The notes under the pieces are model-generated. The model did no database searches. It was not told the DNA's origin and worked only from the letters and a program-made list of their open reading frames with translations. Source: Macrocybe gigantea (Eukaryota; Basidiomycota; Agaricomycetes; Agaricales; Callistosporiaceae). From it: a DNA stretch of 64,000 nucleotides. The position numbers were made by a program, and so were the translations under genes. How positions within the stretch are numbered: position 1 is the stretch's first letter; each line of letters begins with the position of its first letter. Location: assembly GCA_011319805.1 (NCBI GenBank), contig SJRY01000245.1, positions 620,001-684,000 on the forward strand, in the 5' to 3' direction. Below are positions 1 to 11,900 of this stretch, piece after piece.

Positions 1-2317
1 GACGATCCGCGATGCGTCTCCGTCAATCAAACATATGTTCCCTTCGGTATGGGTGTTTGACTGACGCCCCCACTCTACAAATCGAATAATGTCATCAGGA
101 TTGGCTATCCCACATGGAGGCCAAGGCTTACCACTTCGACGCTGTGGCATATTATCGAATAAGCGTGGACGAGGCTAGCAGGTCCGTACTCACCGACAGG
201 GCTCAAAATTTTAAACCTAGTTGACATACATCATAGATATGGCGTCGAGGTTGCAAGGCTCCAGCAAGCGCAAACGGCAGCGAAGAAGGCATACGACATC
301 GCCAAACGTGGAAGAATAGCAACTCCTGTTTTACAAGATATACAAGTACTCTTTTTATGTTCTCCTGCGTCTTGTGCGGCACTCACGGTTGGCATAGTCT
401 TTATTAGGCGTGGTCCAGAAGAGTCTTGCGAGAGCTGAAAAGGACAACGACTACATTTACCATCAAGATGTGCCAGCGGCATCGACCCTTCCTCCTATTC
501 CTCACGCCAATCTAGTTTCTTCCACTATTCCTGCTGGACTCGCAAATCTAAGCGCCGTCATTGGCTCCGCAAAACATCTTTTCGGTGATCTTATGGGATG
601 GGGTGCGAAAGAGGCGATAAGTGCGCGATACCTCTTTGCGATTCCAGATCAGTTCGTTTACTATGCTAATGAAACAGATATATACAATGACCGGAAGGCA
701 AATCTTATCAAGGACAAAATAGTAGACTTTGGGCGCGAGTTACAGGCCGGCGCTGACTTGTAAGTCGTTCTGACATTGCCGCATCGACATAAATCTCATG
801 ATGTGCTCGAATGAAAAAGAACCTTGCAGTCACTCAATCTTCCTTCGTCTCTCGAAGCCCTTGAAAAGCGAGTTGGCTTGCCACCTAGCCTATTGAAGAA
901 AGCAGAAGAAGTTCGGCTCGAGAACGGCCCAGAGAAGATTGATATCTGTATCGAAGACATTCAAAAACTTGCCGAACGCGACAGAACACTTCTAGACGAG
1001 GTTAGACAGAGAGTCGTTGTTTGCAAGTTTACAGTGTCTAATCCAAATTCTGTAGGCCATGGATATCCTTGATAACGAGGCTTCGGAAGATGAGGCAGCT
1101 CGCAAGAAAGTCAAGCTCACTCGTCCACCCTCTTTTGAAGCGAATGTGGAACTAGTGGAGAAGGAGAAACGATACCGTGCTATCCTCGCGCAAGCAGCCC
1201 TCAGCGATGAAACCGTGAGGCGAAAGTGGGATGAATGGGAGAGGAATATAGTGGAGCTAACGTGGAGCGAGGTACGTCGTTTTGTCGATTGTCCTGCATT
1301 AAGACATGTTCAGAGCTGAGACGTGGAATAGGAAGAGTTGGAAGCATCGGTTCCTGTATCCACCATCACGTCATCTGCGCGTCTATCAGTAGAGGCTAGA
1401 CAAACTCAGATACATGCCCGTGCTCTCCGCGTGTTGCTCGAGTCCTTGGATGACGTACATCGCTCCCGAGAACAACTTGTCAGAAGAGCTCAGAATTTGG
1501 CCGCCGCCGACGACATACGCGGACGCATCTCCAAAGTTTCGTCGGGTTTCGAGCGCCTGGTAGAAGTGGAGCCCGCGATGTTTGAGGACGTCCTGGATGA
1601 AGAGCTCGCGAAGTATGACAAATTCTTGCAGGACATGAGTGAGATTGAACAGAACCAGAAGGGAATACTGTCAGATATCGAGGTAAAGCAGGCCAATCAA
1701 TTCGAATTCGGCATCCGGTTGACATGCAGCTTCGCAGAGCCGCAATACATCGTTCTTACAATCGCGCAGAGATGACCCTGCAGTCAGGGATCGAGAACAT
1801 GCATTGCAATCACTTGATCTCGCTTATCACAAGTATCGAGAGATAATGCGGAATTTAGAAGAGGGTCTCAAGGTGGGCCCTATTTTTGTGCTCGAGTCAA
1901 CTTTGTCCGCTCACAAACGCATCAGTTCTATAACGATCTAGCAGGTATCTTCCTCCAGTTCAAAGAAACGTGCAAGACATGGAGTCACCTGCGGAACCAG
2001 GAAATTCAGTGAGTCCGGTTACCCTTCCCATGATGGGCGTCGCGACGGCTGACAGCCTGTCAATTCACCACAGTTCCTTGTCGCGCTCTCTGCAGAACAT
2101 TAGCCTGGAGGATGATACTCATGAAAGGGAAAACGGCACAGTAGCGATTGATGCTGTTGCTAGTCTTGCTAGTGCGGCTGCGGCGCCGCAGCGAGAAGAG
2201 ACGCCGTCGAAGGAAGGAGCCAGTAAGGAGAAAGTAGCCTTGCCAGCACTGACGTCCAGCGAATGGGACTTTGAGGAAATCAAATTACCGCCTGGACCCC
2301 CAAGGAAGGGTCGGTGA
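1..2317 (+). CDS. RIM20: pH-response regulator palA/RIM20 (BRO1/ALIX family), 5' end outside window
   Basis: This is a BRO1-domain scaffold of the fungal alkaline-pH (Rim/Pal) pathway, which bridges ESCRT-III on endosomes to processing of the Rim101/PacC transcription factor. The window holds the end of the BRO1 domain (MEAKAYHFDAVAYYRISVDE, then YGVEVARLQQAQTAAKKAYD), the linker DNDYIYHQDVPAASTLPPI and the coiled V domain (LNLPSSLEALEKRVGLPPS to NLEEGLKFYNDLAGIF). Exons I can join in frame are 99-181, 237-345, 398-620, 678-759, 820-1000, 1056-1271, 1332-1682, 1738-1872, 1926-2008 and 2056-2317, all with GT-AG introns of about 46-61 nt. The protein ends in a proline-rich LPPGPPRKGR. The DNDxIYHQDVP linker and the INIYNDRK segment favour palA/RIM20 over vacuolar BRO1, which is the main alternative. 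The N-terminus lies upstream of base 1. No frame breaks are seen. Confidence 0.85.
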
Positions 2318-2501
2318 CATTGCAGAGTTCGGAATGGTGACCAGCTATATTTACATCCTTCAGTGGAGTAGGAGTGTTCTGTCGCCCCTGGTAGGCTGTA
2401 CTGTACTGCCTCATTATGCCATGCGCCAAGGAATGGCTTGTGTATAAATAACATGTCAGATATGGGAGATTCCAATTCGTTCGGCATCTCCAGCTCTTAG
2501 C

Positions 2502-3547
2502 ATGTCTCCTCACAAATCTGACGATTCTGAAGACGAATGGAAGAAGGATAAGAAGGTCAAAAAGGATAAGAAGGAAAAGAAGGATAAAGACAAAAAGGAC
2601 AAGGATAAGAAGGATAAAGAGAAGGATAAGAAGGATAAGGACAAGAAAGACAAGCACAAGGACGAGAAGGGCAAGAAGGACGGAGAAACGCACAAGCTCA
2701 CTCATCCAACGCCGGTCGGGCCCGGGGGAATCGGTTTCCCTGCTGCGCTTCAAATCCAAGACGGACATCATCAGTTCAGCCCGCCAGCAGGCTACGACAA
2801 ATCCCGCATGGACCCAAGCCCGCCGTCGTTCCCGACAGCCCCGCCAGCTTTCCCCCAGGCACCTTCCCAAGGGGGCCCGTACGGGGCTCCACCGCCGTTC
2901 CCTTCTCCGCCAGGCAGCACAGCACCGCCGCCGTTCCCATCCGCTCCATCTGCGCCGCAGCAGGCTGCACCCCCGCCTTCGGGCTATCGCCTGCCCTTGG
3001 CCACGACTTCAGCCTTCCCCGACTTGCAGCAAGCCGGCCAGCCCCCGTGCTACGACGCGGATGGCGTGTCTCCGGTCTTCTTTGGATCGGCGCTTTTCCC
3101 GAGCTCGGTCCACCCTTGCAAGATCGCGCCGCACCTGTCGCCCTGCGTATCCGTGCCGTATGGGGGCACGGAGTACTACCACAACGGGAGGTTCGATCTG
3201 CTACCGTACGACCCGCGGTCCATGGAGCTAGTCCTGACCTCGTACGGCAAGATCCCTCCCGGCAGGCGTCCCGTTGAAGGAGGGTATGAAGAATCGGGAG
3301 AGAAACTTTATCATGGTCTTGCTTTCGTGAACGGTGTCAAGGTGCCAGGAAAGACGGGAGAGCATCTGTAAGAAGGCTTGAAACTTTACAGTCTCAATCT
3401 GATCAATTTATTTCAGTGGCGCTTGCAATGTGTCATTTGGTGGAGCCGAGGTAGCCGTCGCGGAAAACTACGAAATTTTGTGAGTGACGTTTCGCGTTCA
3501 GGTTGCCCGCATCTTTTGACTGGTTTGTCTGTAGGTGCTGGAGATGA
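2502..3547 (+). CDS. DM9 (DUF3421) domain protein with Lys/Asp-rich head
   Basis: Three exons, 2502-3367, 3417-3479 and 3535-3547, join in frame to a short tail ending CWR. Residues about 10-65 are a near-perfect run of KKDK/DKKDK units. Residues about 70-180 are proline-rich (PPFPSAPSAP-type). The last ~120 residues form a DM9 repeat pair: VPYGGTEYYHNGRFDLL, then GGYEESGEKLYHGLAFVNG, VPGKTGEHLGGACNVSFGG and ENYEIL. The G-x-LYhG-A and C-x-V-x-FGG signatures are typical of DM9/DUF3421, a lectin-like fold known from insects, molluscs and some fungi. The ATG at 2502 opens the lysine-rich run directly. There is no signal peptide, so a cytosolic or nuclear location is more likely than secretion. 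The ligand is unknown. The gene converges on the WSS1 gene, leaving only about 115 bp between stops. Confidence 0.8.
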
Positions 3548-3663
3548 CCGTCGTTGTAGTTCTAAGATGTGTTGTCCGACGAATATAAACCGCAATGTAT
3601 ATCAATACCGTGTACAATGAGTTATGAATACAGTAGCTCCTGGTGAGATGAAATAAATGCCAC

Positions 3664-5510
3664 TCAGGATCCTCTCCAAACTTCTTCACCTCGAGGCGTT
3701 CCGCATGCTGAACAGGCGAGATGGTCTTTTTTATTCAACCTGCAGTGAGAGTGTCACAATGTGGAAATTGTAATGATAGAGGAAACTCACAACGTGCACA
3801 CAAGGCAGGACCACGGCGGGTCGTGCTCCACAAACGATTTCATAGGCGCCACCTCAGTCTTGCGGTCGACAGAGACAGTATTGGGCATTTCCTTTTTGAA
3901 TTGAATTTGGGTTTGGAGGAGATTACGGGAAGAACGAGATCGTCCTGGACTGGGCTTCCTCTTATTGCTTACTTCGCTTTTGCCTGCATCGCCGCCAGTG
4001 CGCTGAGCATCTGCGACGTCTGCTTTATGTTTCCCCTTCCGGTCTTGCGTCGATGAAGCTGATCTGGGAGGTGGAACGGAACCTGCGGACTGCTTCGTGT
4101 TGTCTTCCTCTAGGCTCACATTGAATGCCTTCCACAAGTCCTCAGACCTCAGATCTTGAAGATCAGCGCCTTCTTCCGAGGAAACGAGAGCCTTTCGACG
4201 ATCTTCGTCTGTTTCCGCAATGACTTCTACTTCGTCGTCGCTTTCCGAGTCTGAGGCCAGCGTGGGCGCTGAAGGAGAAGGTTGGCCTTCGGCGGATAAA
4301 ACTGCAGGAATGACATTCGAGTCGGAAAAAAGGAGCGACGTCAAAGAGTCTCGTACCTTTCTCCGATGCTTTCAGGGCACGAATTCGTTGCTCTGCAGCA
4401 AACGCTCTTTCTTCTCTAGCACGTTTGCTGGAGCCCGCACAGTGAGAAAGACTCCGATCTCGCGGAAATCATGGTGGTGCTCACCTTCCCGCTTGCTTCC
4501 CGAATCCTGTCCCTTTCAGATCACTTCCTTCAGCCAAACTTTGACCTTGACCGACGAAAGCAGTCTTTGACGTCACCCTTGTTCCAGCCTTGCGACGTTT
4601 CGCTGTTCGCGGACCGGTTCTATTCGTACGTCGGCGATACGCCGTTGGCCGTGCGCGACGCTGAGCGCCCCCGCACTAAAGAACTATTATTGTGAGTGAA
4701 CTATAAGGCATATAGAATAAAGTACCATGTATTCGGGAAGATCGCCTGGCTCAATGCCCTGACCACCCACGCGAGCGGAGTCTGATAGTCGTGTTCCGCA
4801 TGACCAGTAGCCTAAAGAGCATCTCGTCACGATATCGGCGAGAGTGGGAAGTCGGGGTAATTCATCGTACCGTCGCCGTAGTACCCCTTATCCTGCAGAC
4901 TACGTACCTCCATTCGGAGCTGCCCCCAAAGTGCTTGAAATGTGGGACCATGATGCATATGCTGAAACAAAATCTCAACACTGGCTCGCAAGTCCGACGT
5001 AGATGGTCAGTACCCTGATGTGCGCTAACTATACGCCTTAGAAGGACTGCTGAGGAGCGGTTGGGGTCAAAAGACGATCGGACAACGAACCTCGTGGCAA
5101 AATGTGCTCATGAGCCAGAAAGTGGGCAGAAAAGAACCATCCTTTCGTCGGAGTACGAGCTCTGCAGATGTATGAGCCTCCTGGAAATTATAGGGACGCG
5201 ACGGACTCACCGACTGTTTCACCTGCCTCCCAATTCCGTCCTGCAAAGACTGTGTTGTACTCGTACTACTCTCCACGTGCGCCAATGATCAGTTCGTGGG
5301 CCGCGCAGAGAAAGCGCGACGCGTCACCTCTTCGAAACTGTTGATGGAGAATCCGTGCGATTTCATAATGGGACGAACTTGAGCAGCCAGCGCGCGCAAA
5401 TGTTGCCTCGCCGCTTCCTGTTCTCCTGGGATATCTGACGGCAAAGCAGTCACGAAATTGATAAGAGGATTCGGGTTAGTTTCCCGTTCATTGAATCGAG
5501 TGTGAACCAT
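3664..5510 (-). CDS. WSS1: WLM-domain metalloprotease, WSS1/SPRTN-like, with RanBP2 zinc finger
   Basis: A SUMO-linked protease that degrades DNA-protein crosslinks, with a WLM domain from residue ~20. I can assemble eleven exons: 5328-5510, 5211-5265, 5091-5161, 5014-5028, 4871-4961, 4726-4811, 4485-4675, 4357-4415, 3791-4301 and 3664-3739, with every junction in frame. (The list has ten blocks; an extra split may be needed only if the first ATG is used.) The start at 5510 gives MVHTRFNERETNPNPLINFV; an upstream in-frame ATG lies at 5540. The protease signature is HELAHIRHMHHGPTF (HExxH plus third His), followed by GYYGDGYWSCGTRLSD, both diagnostic for WLM. Then come a basic stretch, an acidic DDEVEVIAETDED resembling a SUMO-interacting motif, and a C-terminal RanBP2 finger (WSCLVCTLLNKKDHLACSAC). 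The four Cys are intact. The zinc site is split by a 15-nt microexon (5014-5028). Confidence 0.9.
5014..5028 (-). other. 15-nt microexon of WSS1 encoding part of the zinc-binding site
   Basis: The fifteen bases encode Leu-Ala-His-Ile-Arg and sit between a 62-nt intron (5029-5090, gttcg...atag) and a 52-nt intron (4962-5013, gtact...ttcag). Joined to the flanking exons they give ...STFCHE-LAHIR-HMHHG..., which restores the HExxHxxxxxH zinc ligands. Skipping it would delete the second ligand while keeping the frame. Confidence 0.8.
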
Positions 5511-5538
5511 GGTCGTTGCGGAGATAGCTACAATGGAC

Positions 5539-5547
5539 AAAAAAAAA
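5539..5547 (-). terminator. Pol III terminator of tRNA-Thr
   Basis: A run of nine A on the plus strand is T9 on the minus strand. It lies 27 nt downstream of the tRNA-Thr 3' end. Confidence 0.6.
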
Positions 5548-5573
5548 TTGCATGTGCGGATTTACAAAGCAAG

Positions 5574-5645
5574 TGCCACGTACCCGGATTGAACGAGTGA
5601 CCTTCTCATTACAAGTGAGACGCGCTACCACTACGCCAACGCGGC
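5574..5645 (-). tRNA. tRNA-Thr (anticodon TGT)
   Basis: The 72-nt minus-strand sequence folds as a complete cloverleaf. The acceptor stem is GCCGCGT with ACGTGGC (one G-T pair), the anticodon stem TCTCA/TGAGA encloses CTTGTAA, and the T arm is ACTCG-TTCAATC-CGGGT with discriminator A. There is no intron. It sits between the WSS1 start and the ARM-repeat gene. Confidence 0.93.
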
Positions 5646-5965
5646 ATTGACTAATCTTTTCCTTTTAAATCTACAATGATTGTCTTGCAGAGCAGCCATT
5701 CTACTTATCTTGTTCAACTTGCTTCTCAGCTACGTTGATACACAAGTTCGTTTCATTTGAGGCTAGAATGTTTTGTCCCAGTCGTGCCTCCTTTGACACC
5801 TTCCTGAACTGGCACAGGCGATCCTGACTCGGCATTCTGATGGCACCAAGCGGTATAATTCAATCATACAGCCACCGAGGGGCTTCCAATCACAGGGCTT
5901 GATTGCTATTCAGTAGAAGCGCTGTATGTCTCCTGCACGCGCTTGTATCCTTTCGACGACTCACT

Positions 5966-8900
5966 ATGTCTATCGTGCGTGTTATTTTCCTCCGTCTATG
6001 GCCCTATTTATGAAGCTACATGCTTGATTTAGGCCGATGGAGGAAGTATTTACTCCCCAGAAACGTCTGGACTGGCTGAGACTGACCATGCCATTGCAAT
6101 TCGCAGGCAGTAAGCATTAGCGCTGAGGAATCTATTATTTTTGTTGTCTCATTCGTCTTGCAGAGAGTTCCAGCAGATGGTTGCGATTCAACAACAGAGA
6201 ATAAGAGAAGAACAACAGGCCATTGAAAGAGAACGAGAACAGGTCGCACGACAGAGAGCTGTGGCCCTTCGCCAGGAAGCAGAGAATTGGTCCGAGTCAG
6301 ACCGACTCAGATCAGAACGAACAACGGTAGAACATCAAATTGCCAAATTAAAGAAGAATGAGGAATTGCTCGCCAAGCGCGAGCTGGACATACAACGCAG
6401 AGAAGATTTGCGGAGACGAAACAGGTATATCCACTCCTTGTCACCCTGCCTGACTAAGGCTCAGACGCTCCTAGGACTGCATCAACAGCTTTCGTAGAAG
6501 ATGCTTTCAATTCTCTGAGCCCCAGATCTGTCATCGAACATCTAACGTAAGGGTTCGTCGCCGTTCTGTTACCGTTCAAGAAATTCTCATCTTGTGTACA
6601 GTCATTCAAGCGCTCGCCTGAGACAGCATGCCATGGACAACATATCGTCTTGCATTACAGACACCAAGAACGTGTCTCCTTATTTCGTTCATTTTACGCC
6701 TCAAGATATAGCTCCCGATATCCTGCCCAAATTGCACCAACTCGTGTCAGCCTCGGCTGCCCCGACGGATGCTGTCATGCGGTTTGTTGAAAACACCGTC
6801 TCTTCGCCCCCCATGGCGCGAGCCCTCGCTGTGGGCGGGCAGTGTCTTGGACTGGCGGACTACCTTGTTGAGAACAACGGTTTTGCCAACAGAATCGCAA
6901 TCTGCGCCCTTCGCCAGATGACGCGCATGGAGACAGCAGTAGTACAGCCAGCATACGATGCCCTTGCGCAAGCCATACCACGAATCCCATTGCCCATGTC
7001 CCCCGACGGTCACCTTCACCCCTCTGTCTCCTTCATCGAAGAGATCACCCCGAAGGTCATCTCGGATTGTTTCAATAACGCCCTTTGGCTCTACGTCGCA
7101 CCCCTTGTGACCCACAAGATTCTGAGTATTCGCAAGATTGCTCTGCGCAAAATAGCCATGGAGGCTCTGCGCTCTGATAGAACGAGGCATGGATTGGTGG
7201 AGGAACGCATTCTCGAGCTTTTAGATCACGAATATCAGTCCTCATTGCCATCGCCTGAGGCCCTCGAATGGTTCACAGAACTCCTGCCTCTGCTAGCTGA
7301 AAAGATCTGCCGGAGGTTCGATCGCCTCCAATGGTTGTTGCGACGTTTGAGCGATCCGAGCGCAAAAATACACGCAGTGACAGTAGAGGCGCTCAAAAGT
7401 TGCTCCCTGAAAGAGGACCCGGAATCCATAACAATTTTGCCAAGACCGACATCCTACTCCGACTGAATGAACCTCCTACCAACAGTCGTTTGCCGTTTTG
7501 AAGCTTATTGGCGACCTTCTTCCCATTTTAGCTCTTCCTTACGCATATGCTAAGAACGTTTCTCGTATTGTCGCGTTCTTGGACCATGCGGAGCCTTCCA
7601 TATCTAATTCGGCCATAGCAGCTTGCAAGCGCATCATGAATTCCTCTTTGGAAGATCGCCGACAATTCTATTCCCATTTTTCGGGACTCAATTTCACCAA
7701 GGATAGCACACTGAAGCTCTGTGACTACGCTATGCCGTACTTCTGTCGAGACTGGGTCGCAGCCGGTAACTTTATAGACCTTTCAAAAGCAGTTCAGAGC
7801 CCACATAGGCGTGTGCGTACACCTGCACATCGCGTTTGGCATGACGTGATTGCCAATTCGCCTGCTGCCCGAGCGAAAATCGTTCAGGATGGTCTGCTGA
7901 ATACCCTTTTCCATCTTTGTACTTCGGAATATGGTGATGTGGTGGTTCTGGGTGCTAAATGCTGTTCGTCAATGGCTCTGGAAGTTGCAAAAGCAGGCGC
8001 CGGTACCACAAAGCGGCTCCTCGAGTTTCTCATCCATCCTCATTCCGTGCTACGACAAGCGGCTATCCGAAGTGTTCAAATAATCGCGGAAAGCGGCGAT
8101 GTAAATTGCAACGTCCTTGTCTCTGCCGATGTCTTCGATCAACTGAAACTCTTTCTTGATTCGTATCCATCCGAGGGTGTGGATAACGCCCAGAAGATCT
8201 TGGTCCGACTGGCTCCATTTTTGTCCGCGTCTACAACCGCCTGCAACGGACTTCTGCAACTACTGAAGTAAGTCCGGAACAGGTTTTGGAGCTATTGCTT
8301 TTTGCTGATTAGGTCATTCCGGGTACATAGTAGTAACAATCTTCAGGTAGAAAACGCGGCGCGAGCTGCACTCGCCGCCATATCATACACCAACATCACA
8401 TATAGAGAGACGTTGCGAAGTTCCATCTTGAATCATCTCAGCATTGCATCAGACAAGTTGGTCGACTTCTCTGTACAAGCCATCCAAGACTGGTTAGGAC
8501 AAGATCTGGCGCAACTAAACGATTTCCGGACGTATCTTGATCTGACGCTACATTCGGACCACCGCGTCCGAACTGCAGCCCTTCTTTCTCTGCACCAAAA
8601 GCTGCATATCACCGAATACCATGAATCCATGGAAAAAGCGAACTTGATTTATTTCATCCAGGCGTTGTCAAATCACGACAGTTCAGAGGCAGCGAATTTC
8701 GTCGCTGCGGCGTTAGCCTCTATGGCTCTGACTCTCGCGCGCGGCGGACACCTGAAAGTCGTTCTCCAGCTTTTAAAAAGTGATGAGCCGAAAATAAGGG
8801 AGGGTGCCTGCATGGCTCTTGAGGCCGTCGCCAAGGCCCCAAGCTCCGAAGATAGACGTCCCATGCTAGAGGATGATGTCCTGGAAAAGATAATTGGGAG

Positions 8901-11900
8901 CCACGAATATCTCGGCGACATGGAGCTGAGACTTCTGACCACAATTCAACCGAAATTGGCCATGGATTATCTACGCAGCGGTAGAATTGATTTTATAGTA
9001 TCACTTTTCGAGTGAGTTATGGCTTGGACACCTCAGCTCCGTACTTGACGATTCGTAGTCATCCCCAGGAGTCCATAAGACAGACCGCTCGCAAAGCCAT
9101 AGGTATTGTCGTCTCAGGTGCGCGCCAGGAGCGAACGCGCCTTCGTGATGTCCTTCTCTCGCGCGTAAATGGGGCTGGCGTCTCCGATAGTATGCTGGCA
9201 ACTACCTCAGAGTGTCTTTCAATAGCCTTAGCAAAAGACCTCCTCGAAGAGCGCGATTATGGAAGATGCTTCCACATCCTTCAACACGAAGACAGCCGAG
9301 TTAGGCGCTCAATGATCACCGAATTTCGCAGCTACATACAAGCAGCAGACGAAGGTGATCGCCGGCATCTCGTCGAGGCCGAAATCCTGAAAGCGTCTTC
9401 CCACGAATCAGTTCAAATGAAGGACGACATGATCACCTTCCTGGCAGACTGTGTATTGCCTATCCTGGGCCCGTCATTTGCGGCGACCAGAAACATAATG
9501 CCAGTCTTCCCGCTATTACAGCATGCAGAGACGCGCATTCGTTCAGCGGCCATTGCAGCACTCAAGAACGGTGTCGACTCCCGTCATGGCGATGTTAAGA
9601 ACGTAGCCGAAAGCGGAATCGTTGCTCATCTCCATCCTCTGATCGACGTAGATGACGGAGTCAGGAGCCTTTTCTGTCATATCCTTCCGAAAGTCGCGCC
9701 ATTTGTTTCCGTCAGAGCCGAAATTGATATATTCTTTCAGGCCCTGAGGTATGTACTTAGACCTTTCTCTTTGCCAATGAATTCAGCTTACTCATGGCGT
9801 GTAGTGATCAACGTGAAAATGTACAAGAGGCGGCGTCTGCGGCAATCGCGGCCTTGGTGAAGACCTCTGAAACTACAAGACTTCACTTGTATCCCTCGCT
9901 GAGCCATTGTCTCAATAACCCCCCAAATCATGCGCTACCTGATATCGCTAAAGGTCAGTAGATTACCCTCTCTCGACGCCCCTCTCATCGTTGCCTTCAT
10001 AGCGGTCGCTCAATCGGGACATGCCTTCATTGCAAATGGGGATGAGGCTGATCTAATCTACTTTATGCGGTACTTTCTTGTCTCTTCGATGCTTTCAGCG
10101 ACTGACAACAGAAATTTAGCGATAGAGAGTCGCCACTGCGTGAAGCGGCCGTTGAAGCGATTATCCAGCTTCTTTCGAAGGGCGGGTCATACGAGCATCA
10201 GAAATTGATGCGAGCGGACCTCTTCCCTTTTGCAACCTCGATGCATATCAACCCTTCCTGGCGAATGCAATCGCTCAAGCTACTTCGTAGCATAACGGCA
10301 CATCTCAGTTATCTCATCGTAGCGGACGAACAACAAGTTCGCGACCTGTTTTCCCTGTTCCAGTGAGTTCCTCGCCCAGACATTCCGTGATGATGTAACG
10401 AGTCTGGTCCAGTGATCCTGATGAGGGCCTGTCCCAAACAATTGTCCAGACATGGTCTGGCGACACTCGAATTCTTGAAAGTCCTAATTTACCTGGCATC
10501 TTTCCCTCCTTCTAGATGGAGATAGGCCCCGGAATCCATTCGTTTCTAGCCTCGTTCGTCATCTGGCTCAGCATGTTGTCCCTCGATTCATTGTTCTCAA
10601 AAGAATAGACATTGTTGCCAAAGTGCTATGGTAAGTCGCATTGGTTGTCTTTCTTGGCTGGAGAAGGTTGATAAATATACAGGCTAAATAATTCAGCTAT
10701 TTCTGCCCAGTATCTTCACCATATATGCCTTAATGTCGCCAATGCTACTGAGCTTGAGAAAGACAGAATCGTTTCGGAGACTTCATTCATGACGGTATTA
10801 GGCAGATATTTGACGAGCACAGATCCTGGATTGCGTCGCATGTCATCTGACATTGTGGAAGTTCTGTCCAATGGTTCTGCCCTACGGTCTGGTGAAATGA
10901 TGGCAAAGGGGATTGGAAAGTCGTTAGCATCGCTTGCCGTGTACGTGGCTTAGCGGAGATCTAGAAGCTCTACTGACTTGCATTCAAAAGGCGGGGAGAA
11001 AGGCAAACGCAGTTATCAAGCCTTCTTGCACTGTCTACGCTGTTTTCGACAGCCCCAGATCACGCAGATGAACTGGTCGGTGACTGCATATCAGCTTTAC
11101 ACGACATTCTAGCGGACGCGCAGCGCTCCAAAGACGTCCACGTGAAGACGCTCAGCCTGCTGCGCGAATTCTCCGAACATGCGCGACATTCGATCATCCT
11201 TGAGGGTGTATCGGAAATTCTGGTTCAATGGCTTAGGTACGGGTCGAGTCGTCTCCTGTACGTTGTATAGCAAGTTCTGAATGGTGCCTTCCAGTCCACA
11301 TCATTCAGTTACCGATTTGCAGTGCCGCTCTTTAGTCTTCGAAATTTGTTACGTCCTAGCGCAAACCACCGACGAAGGACGGAAAGTGCTAATCGAAGGA
11401 AATATCTTGCCTGTGCTAGTCAATTTGACAGAGAGTCACATTGCCGAGAATGTCATCAGCGCATGCAAGATCGTGAACGCGCTGAGCCGTACCGGAACGT
11501 ATAGGCGGGAGATCCTTTCTTCAGGAGTCAAATCCTCTCTAGAGAAAATCACAAGGTCAGCACTTTTGCTCTGAGCTGGATAAAGGGGCTTGAGGGCTTT
11601 GAACTACAGTCTGTTTCATAAATCCTCGCTCAAAGGGAAAGCGGATAAAAGGGCGGCACAGGCAGCTGCCAAAGAAGCACTGCAAACCATTAAGCATACC
11701 AGGTACGTTGAAAACCAATGTTTGTCACAATTCGTCATTTAACCGACAAAACGATAGAAACATAGTCGAATTGCCCTCTCGGTCACCAAAGCAGGCTTCA
11801 TTACCCTCCGTGGTACATCCGCAGGCCTCGCAGCAGACAAGACAGTCAGTATCACCAGCTGCGGGGAGAGCTAATCAATTCGACGAATCTAGGGTGGCAC

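Noticed and set aside
2280..2870. Long minus-strand frame with Leu/Ile/Phe runs, resembling membrane helices
   Set aside because: It is the complement of the KKDK-repeat exon and its flank (AAG/GAC codons read backwards as CTT/GTC). The plus-strand gene has proper start, splicing and the DM9 domain.
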